NCBI GenBank assembly: GCA_037039685.1
Contig: JAWNGF010000003.1
Location: forward strand, 1,736,001 to 1,800,000
Length of the DNA: 64,000 bases
Source: Ceratobasidium sp. AG-K
Taxonomy: Eukaryota > Basidiomycota > Agaricomycetes > Cantharellales > Ceratobasidiaceae
Direction of reading: 5' to 3'
Made by a program: the position numbers and the translations under genes. Shown piece after piece: positions 12,333 to 21,200 of this stretch. Position 1 is the first letter of the stretch. Every line of letters starts with the position of its first letter. A model generated the notes under the pieces. It did not search any database. It was given only the letters and a program-made list of their open reading frames with translations, and had not been told where the DNA came from.

Positions 12333-13534
12333 CAATACCCCCGACCCCCGTCATCCTGGCTTCAAAGATCGTCAAACCCGCCGCAGACAGCCCTATCTAC
12401 TTCTGGAAACCTGAACAGGAGCATGGCTATCTTAGTCCATGGTATCATACACACTTCAAGTCCGTTGAGCCCAACGGCAGTATCTTCACCTATCAAAGTG
12501 CAGAACAGTACGTAGTTTTGAACCTATGCATATACTCACCTGATCAGCGATCTCTCAGATACACAATTCACCGTAAAGGCCTGCTATTTGCTCCTAGCTC
12601 CCCCATCACCCATGAGATCCTCAAGACCAATTCCCCCGTTGAGCTGAGGACATTGGGTCGCAAACTCCCAAACTATGACGAGAAGGCTTGGACCAAGCAA
12701 AAGTTGAGCGTTATAACAATGGCAAACTACCTCAAGTTCTCTCAGGACCAAGGACTCAAGGGCCTCCTGCTGGGCACCGGGTCACGCGAGCTTGTCGAGG
12801 CAAACCCCTACGACCGCCTTTGGGGAATTGGGTACGATGTCAAGGACGCAGTCGCAAACCGCGCTCGGTGGGGCGAAAACTTGATGGGAAAGGCAATCAT
12901 GAGCGTCCGCAAGGCTATCAAGTCGGGTGGCCACCCTGAGGTTGTCCGGCCCACCGTTACGTTCGATAGCGCCATCTATTTCCACACGCCTGAGCAGGAC
13001 TATGGATTCCTTAGCAAGTGGCACGTATCCCGGTTTACGTCGAGCCGGTTTACATATCATACTATTCAACAGTGAGTCAATACGTGTCATGGTTGCGTGG
13101 ATTGATCTAACGGTATGTAAAGATATATGGCCCACCGGAAAGGGCTGCTCTTTGCTCCCGATTCCCCCTACACAGCTGCCATTCTCGACACCACCAACCC
13201 GAGTGCTTTGCTCAAATTGAGTAGCCAAATCCCCAATTTCAAGGAGAGCGTTTGGCAGCGCGAAAGGATACGATTGTTGATGACAGGCAATTGGCTACGA
13301 TTCACTCAAGACTCCGGCCTGAAGGCTCGACTGCTCATGACCAAATCCCGAGAATTGGTCGAGGCGGATGCTCATGATAAATACCTGGGCGTTGGCTTTG
13401 ATCTGGCCTCTGCGCCACTCAATCGAGCCAAATGGGGTTCAAACTTGCACGGAAAGGTGCTCATGCAAGTTAGGAAACTCATCGCAGACTCCGAGACGAA
13501 CCTGATCACTGCGGCTGATAAACTGAGGGGATAA
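12333..13534 (+). CDS. Tandem double NADAR-domain protein (5' end unresolved)
   Basis: The protein has two NADAR (YbiA/DUF1768) domains. NADAR enzymes cleave N-glycosidic bonds of riboflavin-pathway intermediates, and some members remove ADP-ribose from guanine. Domain 1 (from about 12395) has 'YFWKPEQEHGYLSPWY', 'TYQSAEQY...HRKGLLF', 'MANYLKFSQDQGLK', 'SRELVEANPYDRLWGIG' and 'RARWGENLMGKAIMSVR'. Domain 2 (from about 12970) repeats the pattern as 'YFHTPEQDYGFLSKWH', 'TYHTIQQY', 'TGNWLRFTQDSGLK', 'SRELVEADAHDKYLGVG' and 'RAKWGSNLHGKVLMQVR'. An intron sits at the same place in both domains, splitting the Gln codon before the Tyr (12509-12558 and 13073-13122 approximately). Domain 2 has Gln where domain 1 has the conserved Glu, and Leu where domain 1 has Trp, so it may be inactive. 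No ATG precedes domain 1 in frame, so a first exon is missing from this model. Confidence 0.8.
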
Positions 13535-14644
13535 TACTTGGCTTTTTACATATACCTTGACTACGAATATTGAAACTATTGATTCATCTTGAAATCTAGC
13601 ATAGCAAATGATCCTTCACATGCACATGCAAAAAGCCTAAGCAGCCGCTCACGCTTCCCAGTGGCAGGGACTTTAAGCCAGTATCGTACTTATACCCCAG
13701 TAAATTATCAAGCAGGTAAATTATGTTTACATACAATGACGCATATAGCTTGACTGTAGCATTACACTGGGTGCGCCGCCGGCTACATTATTATACTACA
13801 TGCGGGCAAAAAACAGAGTGGTACAACCAATGCGTTACCCTCGGAGATACTCTCTAGAATCTTCATCCTTCAAGATAATCGACGCGCCTAACCTCAACGC
13901 GCTTCAATTCCATGTAGATTATTACTTAAGCAGTGGCAAGTACTTTCGACAAATGCTCGACCTCGTCGCTTGTGGGCCAGACAAGGAGAACCCACGGCTA
14001 TACTTTCCCGCACTTGCTCACTTTTCCTATGATGTTCTTAGCGATTCTACTGAAGACTTGCGAAAGCTCCTTGCTGCATACCTCAACATCGCTTCTATTT
14101 CGATCTCGAGAAATTAGCCGCTTATGTTGTTGCTTGACGAACCTAGTTTGCTCCCCAAGTGACACGCTTGAGGGTAGCACTGGCAATCTTGGATGACTTG
14201 AAGAAATCTGATGCTGCACGGAGCCCGGTAGGGGCGCCATTAAAGACGATGAAACTAAACAAACCCAAGGGTGGCTTCAGTGGCAATCAATCACAATATA
14301 TACAAGAGCTTGAAAATTGGGTAGACGAGGTTATTTTGAGCAAGATGGTTGAGCACGTGGATCCAATGAACTGGTAATGCCTGTCACAAGAGACACACCA
14401 TTCTCATTCCCTTTCTAAAACCTTCGGTTCCTAATTCTTTACAACATCGTAATAGCATAGCCGTGTCGAATTCAGCCTCTGGTCAGTTAAACTGAGTGTG
14501 TGGCTACTGTGTGGCTGCATTGCAAATACTCATCAGTGGCTGTGAAGGTTCGAACGTAATTGAGCGAGGTTGGAAATTGTGCTTCAACCACCCCGCAACG
14601 AGCGAAGCCAAGCGTTTTGAACCTATTCTCATTGACAAACCAGT
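13535..14644. other. Unassigned stretch with one weak open frame
   Basis: An open frame of 105 codons starts with a real ATG at 13800 and ends at 14117 ('IIDAPNLNALQFHVDYYLSS'). A second open stretch lies at about 14160-14377 in another frame and may be joined to it by a splice. I recognise neither. They could be a small hypothetical gene or the remains of one. The rest (13535-13800 and 14378-14644) shows nothing. Confidence 0.25.
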
Positions 14645-15256
14645 ATGGGTGAGCTATATAAAGTCAAATGATCTGTACAGAGCTAACCGTTATTTTGAAT
14701 AGCCGCAGTAATCGACGCAGGTAATTACCCTACTCCACACGCCGTTCCAAGCCCCTATTAACGCGTTTGTCTCAGTCAAGTCTGTTATCCCGGGCGTCGA
14801 GTCTGGAAAGGTGGACGATGCCAAATCTGATTCTGGAAGCCCCGATGAGACTCCTCTCTCCCCTCGCAGCGAGGAAGCTAAGCTTAAAGTACGTAAATCC
14901 CAACCTGGCGCGCTCGACGAGGCTAACCGCCCTTAGCTTGAGAAGAGTTTGAAGGAGCGCCCAGAGAAGAAGGAGCTCGTTGACCGTAACATTCTCAAAG
15001 GTGTGTAATTATGTGTCGAGGTATGTGAATATCGGGCCCATCAATGTTGCATAGATTCGACTGTTGCGCCGGCACTCCAGGCCGCTCATGACCGTCTTCA
15101 GCGTGCCCAGCTCGAAAACAAGTTGGAGCACGCATTACAGGCGCGGCCTGACCCAGAGAAACTTGTGAACGAAGGAATCTTGCAGAGTGAGTTTGACATT
15201 TCCAACGCATGTATGGTCACTTATGTTCGACGACAGAGGACGAAGTCCCGAAATAG
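14645..15256 (+). CDS. Small RPEL-repeat protein
   Basis: Exons 14776-14888, 14937-15000, 15055-15186 and 15237-15256 join in frame. A four-base first exon (14645-14648, ATG G) is the most economical start, giving 110 residues in total. The N-terminal third is acidic and Ser/Pro-rich (SDSGSPDETPLSPRSEEAKL). Two RPEL motifs follow: 'LEKSLKERPEKKELVDRNIL' and 'HALQARPDPEKLVNEGIL'. RPEL motifs bind monomeric actin in animal MRTF and Phactr proteins; fungal members are not well studied. The first exon is the weak point, because no other in-frame ATG exists upstream before a stop. A TATA-like stretch at 14655-14662 falls inside the proposed first intron, which is a reason for caution. Confidence 0.65.
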
Positions 15257-15468
15257 GGTGTGTAGTAGTCGAGAACAGGATCTCAGGCTTGTACAATACG
15301 AGTTTATCACTTTGACAATGAAGTTATTCAAAGATTTTATGTTGAAAAGCCACGGCCCAAGTGATGCATATTGGTGAGGGGAGGTGTCATACTAGGCTAG
15401 ATATAAATTACGCTTCCAGCTTGAATCAATCGTTCAGTAACCATGGCTCAAGGCAACTTAGTGTGAGA

Positions 15469-16203
15469 CTAACCATTATAGATAGTAGATTTACATACGT
15501 CCATCCTCCCTGCCGCCACACAACTAGTCCCACGCTCCCGATCCTTGAAATCCTTCACTTTCTGTCGGTAATGATCCGCGGCACGGCGTGCACCGCCTGG
15601 GCCTCCCCAGCCCCGTTTCCTCATCCACTTTACAAGCCTCGGGGTGAAGGCTGCAGTGAGTCCGACCCTCACCGGTAAGAAAAGTGTCTTGTGGACTGTA
15701 TACGCCAAAAGGATCATCGCATAGAGGCTTCCGTCCCCACCGCCTATCCGATCTCTACCCACATCGTCGGGGCTCTCGGCATGTGACCATGGGAGCGAGA
15801 AATTAGGTAGATGCTCTGCGGCGTAGGCCTTGGCCGACGCGGTGATGCGAGCGACGTGCGTCGCACCAATAAAGTTGATCAGGCCAAAGGCGACTGTAAA
15901 GTCCATCACCGAGAGGACCATGTAGACCCCAAGTGCGTGCCAGCCATATGATTTGATTAGATGCTTTAATCGTGCCGAGAGTGTTTGCGGCTGGACGTCT
16001 GCGGTTGGCGACGAGTTTCGCCGAGGAGAGCTTCCGGAAAAGGAGCGAGTTGTGAGGCGGATGGTGGGTCTCGATGGGCGGGAATATGAAGCTGTCGAGT
16101 ACGTCGGTGCTTTTGTGAGCTGGCGTCCAGTGAGCGGAAGGACTGGGAGACGTGTTGCAAACGATCTTAGGAACGGGAAACGTGTGAGACGAGCGGCAGA
16201 CAT
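15469..16203 (-). CDS. DUF1279 (FAM210-like) mitochondrial protein
   Basis: A single-exon frame of 244 residues starts at an ATG (16203). The first 60 or so residues are rich in Arg, Ser and Thr, consistent with a mitochondrial presequence. The DUF1279 domain follows: 'LKHLIKSYGWHALGVYMVLS', 'DFTVAFGLINFIGATHV', and after a linker a second hydrophobic stretch, 'ILLAYTVHKTLFLPVRVGLT', ending in 'PRLVKWMRKRGW'. This is the FAM210A/B type fold (yeast NAT2 is a relative), located in the inner mitochondrial membrane. The last 25 residues look unrelated to the family and may be read-through past a missed splice. It is divergently transcribed from the complex I subunit gene with 217 bp between starts. 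Confidence 0.8.
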   Translation of the reverse strand: MSAARLTRFPFLRSFATRLPVLPLTGRQLTKAPTYSTASYSRPSRPTIRLTTRSFSGSSPRRNSSPTADVQPQTLSARLKHLIKSYGWHALGVYMVLSVMDFTVAFGLINFIGATHVARITASAKAYAAEHLPNFSLPWSHAESPDDVGRDRIGGGDGSLYAMILLAYTVHKTLFLPVRVGLTAAFTPRLVKWMRKRGWGGPGGARRAADHYRQKVKDFKDRERGTSCVAAGRMDVCKSTIYNG

Positions 16204-16420
16204 GAGCGAGAGGTATGGAACTAAAATGGAGACTAGTTGTGGGATAAGCTTTTAAAACTGCTAGCAGAGCGCAAGACTTACCTGAGTTGTAGTCTAGTTG
16301 CGGTCGTTGGATGAACGCGTTGTCGTCGGCACCACGGCATATTTCTGATGAGGATGGATGACCAAATCACGGCGCTTAGACACCAAGTCCTGGTGATTGA
16401 CGCCTTCACACACCTTGACC
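16204..16420. promoter_or_regulatory. Shared divergent promoter of two mitochondrial genes
   Basis: This 217-bp gap separates the start codons of the DUF1279 gene (minus) and the 17.8 kDa complex I subunit gene (plus). Both products are predicted mitochondrial, so a shared bidirectional promoter is likely. I did not identify a specific transcription-factor site. Confidence 0.4.
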
Positions 16421-17008
16421 ATGTCTTTGCGTGCTTGCTCGCGTGCTTTGCCCCGGGCTGGCATTGCCTCTACTTCTGGACGCTCTCTAGCACATAAAGT
16501 ACGACTGGCATCGTCCGGCGCCCACCATGATCACGCAGCCGACTCTGAGACTTACCCCTCGGAAGGTAAGCCAAATGCTCCATCTTGGAATGGACTTGGC
16601 AATAACTTTACCTAGGATTTAGCTTTTCTTTCTGGCTCAGAACTGCCCTGGTAGTCGGTAGTGTCACAGCGTTTTATCAATTTGCCCCACCTGCCGAGAC
16701 CGTCGGAGACAAAGTCAACGCTCTCACAGCGTACCTCACCACCTCGCGAGAGTACAGCAAGCGAGTCCACGACCACCATCTCCTGCTAGCCAAGGGAGAG
16801 GCTGACGCCCGTATTTTGACCGACGGTGCGACCAAACCTGCGATGATTCGGTTGCGGAATCCAACGTGGGTGATTGGCTGACGGCAAGCGTCGGGATGTT
16901 GACCAAAATAATTATTGCAGAGTATTTGAGAATGCATCTCCGCACTGTTTGCCTGTCGGACAGACGGCTGATTTGTCGGATTTGCGCGTCAAGAGGTCCG
17001 GCGAATGA
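16421..17008 (+). CDS. NADH:ubiquinone oxidoreductase 17.8 kDa-type subunit
   Basis: Three exons (16421-16565, 16616-16865, 16921-17008) join in frame to 160 residues, close to the mass of the Neurospora complex I 17.8 kDa accessory subunit. The N-terminus (MSLRACSRALPRAGIAST) is an Arg/Ser-rich presequence. 'ETYPSEGF' precedes a single membrane segment (FWLRTALVVGSVTAFYQF). The C-terminal part has 'AKGEADARILTDG...IRLRNPTVFENASPHCLPVG', in which the RxRxP and SPxxLPVG features match what I recall of this family. The last splice restores the SPxxLPVG ending, which otherwise would be lost at an early stop. It would sit in the membrane arm of respiratory complex I. Family identity is from memory of motifs, so the subunit name is probable rather than certain. 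Confidence 0.65.
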
Positions 17009-17586
17009 AGGGCAAACCGATGTACGCATTACCATAACAAGTATAATGTTGTTGTCCATCGCTGCACAGTTTAGGATGGGCCATCAACGGCATGAAACTT
17101 GGTTCGCACTGGTTTGGCGCACAATGTTGCTGCCATTGGATTTCGTGAGGCGGGGGATCAATGCCAATCCCCGTGCAAGCGGTGTTTGGTCGTTGCGGAA
17201 ACATGGCGATGAAGCTAATATGTGTTCCAATACGCGCCCCACAAATACGTAGCTATGCCGCCGATACAAGGCCATCTCTTTGAGAAACGAACCCACATTA
17301 AGTAGTTTGACCCATAAATAGGGATAACCCGGATGCAGTAAGCATAACCTCCGACTTGGTAAACCTCCATACCACGTCATGCAATACATTTTATATGCAA
17401 CCTCTAACCTCAAACACTTCTTAGCAGGACAAGGGTAATGTTGGTAGGGCAAGCATGATATCATGTATGGAATACCCCCAAACGCGGTCGTCTGGCTGAA
17501 AAGTGGACGTCCTCAGTTATCGATTCTATCAAAAAATTTGCATCCGGGTCCGACTGAGCAGGACTGAAATTGCTGTCGGGCGAGCG
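17009..17586. other. Intergenic, no gene recognised
   Basis: About 580 bp lies between the complex I subunit gene and the SPE2 leader. Minus-strand open frames here (for example near 17084-17464) carry no recognisable motif and lack consistent structure. The 3' part is presumably the SPE2 promoter. Confidence 0.4.
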
Positions 17587-17751
17587 ATGTTTTCCCTCGG
17601 CCGTTCCCTCTCATATGCATCCCGCGCACCGCGGAGTACTTCCGATCTTCTGCTTTGCTGTCAAGGAGAGCTACCAATAGGTCTATTATCCAAGCTTGAG
17701 CCCCTGTCGATCACTGCGAGCTTCATTTCTCTGCCCTCCACCCATCGATGA
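17587..17751 (+). promoter_or_regulatory. 54-codon upstream ORF overlapping the SPE2 start
   Basis: An ATG at 17587 opens a 54-codon frame (starts MFSLGRSLSYASR, ends SLPSTHR) whose TGA at 17749-17751 overlaps the SPE2 ATG (17748-17750) as ATGA. A second, shorter upstream ATG at 17615 lies in another frame. If the transcript starts before 17587 and the leader is unspliced, ribosomes would have to reinitiate or leaky-scan to make the decarboxylase. SPE2 homologues in plants and mammals are controlled by upstream ORFs in response to polyamines. Whether this frame is in the mRNA is not shown by the sequence alone. Confidence 0.45.
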
Positions 17752-19089
17752 CAGAGCCACACGTCGAACTCGTTTCTGAACAGCCTGTGGACACCAACGA
17801 GGCCCTGAACGTTTCGCCATTTGAAGGACCTGAAAAACTTCTCGAAATATGGTTTGCTGAATCGGCCGATGCTGTTGAAACGACCGGAAACGAGCATGAT
17901 GGACGAAAAGGCCTCCGAGTCGTCCCACGCGATGTCTGGGAGGAGATGCTAGATATTGTCAAGTGCAAGGTGTTAAGCGTCATTGAGGGGAGCGATACCG
18001 ACGCGTACCTGCTTAGGTGTGTCGCATTAATTTTGCTGATCGACGCGCGTTGACCTCATTCATAGCGAGTCGTCTTTCTTTGTCTCACCACATAAACTAA
18101 TTCTGAAGACCTGCGGGACGACTCTCAACTTGTACGGCCTTCCGAGGATTCTAGATATCGCAGCCGAGCACTGCAACATGCGTGCCGTACATCGCTGCTT
18201 CTATTCTCGCAAGAGCTTCATGTTTCCCGAACGCCAGCTCGGCCCTCATCGCGAATGGACGACCGAGGTCGAATATCTTGATAATTTGTTCAAAGGCCGG
18301 CCCGGTCTCGGGCTTGGTGCAGGTGCGGGGTACACGGTCGGCAAAGTCAACGGCGATCACTGGCTTCTGTACGTCATTGGCCCTGACAGCATGAACTCGG
18401 ACGACGGCAGCCGGCACGAAGAGGCTCCTGTCCCAGACACACCTGCAAACACCTCTTCCCCACCCGACTATACGATCGAGATCCTCATGTCCCGCCTCGG
18501 CGCGCCTGCACGACGACCGTTCTTTTATCCCGAGCACGAAGGAACATCCGATGCTCATCGTCCTACCCCGCATCAACTAGGCGCGACAACTTCCGACGAA
18601 ATCGGTATTACCGGGATTTTACCCAAGGGCGCGACGACGCTTGACAGTTTCGCATTCGAACCATGCGGGTACAGCGCCAACGCGCTCGTCCATCACGGAG
18701 CCGGTGAAGGGTACTATACCATTCACGTTACACCAGAAGAGGGATGGAGCTACGCCTCGTTCGAGTGCAATGTACCATTTGACTCGGGTTTGGATCCTGA
18801 TACTCCTCCTCGGGAGGACGGGATGCCGACGCTGTTGGAGTTGATCCAGCGAGTCACGGCCATATTCCAACCTGGGCATTTGTCCGTTACGTTGTTTGTC
18901 TCTTCCGAGGACGAGGTTGACTCGACTCGTTTGGCACCCATCGAGACTGCTCAGCGAGTGTTTACGCGTGCGCTCGGACCAGCAGGGTATCGTCGGACGG
19001 ACAAGATTAACTACGAGTTTGGGGGATATGACCTGGCATTCGCGAGTTTTGAGAAGAAGCACAGGGCGGCCAATGGCGAGGCCCATTAG
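17748..19089 (+). CDS. SPE2: S-adenosylmethionine decarboxylase proenzyme
   Basis: This enzyme makes decarboxylated AdoMet, the aminopropyl donor for spermidine and spermine. Two exons (17748-18016 and 18066-19089) give 430 residues. The intron splits the Ser codon just before the autocleavage site. The motif '[23 protein letters not shown]' spans it, and by family knowledge the proenzyme cleaves itself between Glu91 and Ser92, the Ser becoming the pyruvoyl cofactor. Other family marks are 'FEGPEKLLEIWF' at the start, 'FYSRKSFMFPERQ', 'DSFAFEPCGYSANAL', and 'YYTIHVTPEEGWSYASFE' with the catalytic Cys and His region. The chain is longer than the human enzyme because of Pro/Thr-rich inserts near residues 200-230. 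The start at 17748 matches the family N-terminus and is overlapped by the stop of an upstream ORF. Confidence 0.95.
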
Positions 19090-19341
19090 ACTGAGCTTTA
19101 TATTTCTTGTAGATCTCTTTGTCGTTCCTATTTGTCTGTATCTTTGCAGTTATCCTTGTTCCTTGCTCTCCTTCTAAATACAGAAATATTGCCATCTCAC
19201 GTGCGTTAGTCATTTTGAGGGATGATTGATAAGCCAAAAAGTGGATGATGATCAAGCAAGCGTCGGCTCTTGCTAGCCACCATCTTTATAAGCCCTCCAC
19301 TTGCTCTGGTTCTCTCAAGCGACCTCTCTCGACTGACCACC

Positions 19342-20877
19342 ATGGCCTCTGAAATCCCTATGCTTCCTGGCACCGACCAGGCCCTCTACACTTGCCTGTC
19401 ATGCGCTATCGCATTCTTCTCTGCTGAGGACCAGCGAGTCCATTACAAGAGTGATCACCACAGGTATAACATGAAGGTGAGCCTAACATCATTGGAAGTG
19501 CCTCGGACCACTAACACATTTTCTATAGCGTCGTGTGGCGAACCTACCGCCCGTTAGCGCACATGCGTTCGACCAGAAAGTTTTGGAGCGAAGGGCCGAG
19601 ACGGCAGTCATGGCCTCGCCCAAGGGCGCAACTTGCCAAACATGCAAGTGAGTACCTAGTGGATTATCTCCTGAGGTTAGGACTCATCTTTGATTAGCAA
19701 AACCTTTGCGACTGAGAACTCGTACCGCTCCCACATTGCGTCTCGCAAGCACAAGGAAAACGAGCTCAAAGCTGCCTCGAAACCTGCTCGAGCGGAATCC
19801 GCTGACACTACCATGCAACCGGCTGAGGAATCCGAGACTCCTGCCAAGGAGCCAGCAAAAGAAGACTCCAAACCCAAGACGGTTATCTCGTTGAGCGTTC
19901 CCGATGATGCAACAGAAGAAGAAATCGAGGCTACCATAGATGCCAAGATTGCCGCTGCCCGCTCCAAACTATCGCCTACTTCATGCTTGTTCTGCTCCGA
20001 AACCTCCACCTCCATCGATACCAACCTCGAACACATGTCCTCCGTCCACTCGTTCTTTATCCCCGACGCCGAGTACCTTGTCGATCTACCCGGCCTCGTC
20101 GCGTACCTGGGTGAAAAGATTGCCGTCGGAAACGTATGCATCGCCTGCCCCTCGCGCGAGTTCCGCACTATCGATGCTGTCCGCAAACACATGGTCGACA
20201 AGGGGCATTGCAAGATTGGGTACGAGAATGATAACCAAAGACTCGAGATTTCCGAATTTTACGACTTCTCGTCGAGCTATCCTGATGCCGAGGCTAGGCT
20301 CAAGCGCAAGCAGGAGCGAGCTGAAAGGCGCGCGGAGAGGGCAGCGCAGAAGGAGGCGGCGAGACAAGATGCTGGGTGGGAGGACGTAGACGGTGAGGAA
20401 GGAGATGATATGGAGGTAGACGAGGTCGTCGACGAGTCTGCGACCGAATCAGATTCGGATTCGGATACCTCGACACTCGATGATAACACACTATCATATG
20501 GTGATACTCCCTTCGAACTCGTTCTTCCCTCGGGCGCGCGGGTAGGACATCGTAGTATGCGCAGGTACTATGCCCAAGCTCCCTCGCGTGCGGTGATCGC
20601 TCCTCGCCCTGGCACAGCAGACGACGAAAACTCGGGTGCTGCTCTCGTTCGACGGCTTATCGCCGACAAGAACTCTGCCCTTGTTCCTACCAAAGGAGGT
20701 TTTGGTGCATTTGGTGCTGGTACCGAGGTCGTCAAGGCCCGCAATCGTGGCGAAGCACGAGAGGCCGGTCGACACATTCGCGAATTCCGCGATCAGAACC
20801 GTCGCGAGCAATTCAAAACCAAGATTGGGTTCGTGCACAACAGCCAGAAGCACTTCCGCGATCCTTTGCTCCAATAG
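19342..20877 (+). CDS. REI1: Pre-60S ribosome maturation factor REI1
   Basis: REI1 (ZNF622 family) acts in the cytoplasm on late pre-60S particles, probing the exit tunnel and helping release of Arx1. The start is the ATG at 19342 in a good context (CACCATGG). Zinc-finger pairs are visible in order: 'YTCLSCAIAFFSAEDQRVHY...H' at the N-terminus; 'CQTCNKTFATENSYRSHIASRKH' around 19636-19752; 'CLFC...H...H' around 19984; and 'CIAC...VRKHMVDKGH' around 20140. An acidic stretch (roughly 20390-20490) precedes the conserved C-terminal region with 'LPSGARVGHRSMRRYYAQ' and 'KIGFVHNSQKHFRDPLLQ', the family ending. Two short introns lie at 19476-19528 and 19649-19698 approximately. Confidence 0.92.
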
Positions 20878-21200
20878 TTGAAGGTCATGCATTCGGATGT
20901 GATTCACATAGAGGACTGACACACGCAACATTGTACTCAATTGACCATGCACCATAGTTGATAGTAATGTAATGTATAACTGAAAAAGCAACTTTAGCTA
21001 TATACGCGAACCTGCACGAGGGGACTACTGAAGCTGAGCCCGCGGCACAAAAGAATGGATCGGTCGGGGAATAAACGAGTGTGAGGATAAGAGATCAAAC
21101 CAGCCGAAACACGTCCAAAAAGGCAATAGTCAAACAAACAACAGGAGAATGAAATAACCGGACAAAACGAGGAGCTTGTAGAAAAGCGTGGTATATAAAA
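20878..21200. other. Convergent 3' region of REI1 and RAX2
   Basis: About 320 bp lies between the stop of REI1 (plus) and the RAX2 stop (minus). It shows no coding signal and no RNA gene, and presumably holds the two terminators and 3' untranslated regions. Confidence 0.4.
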
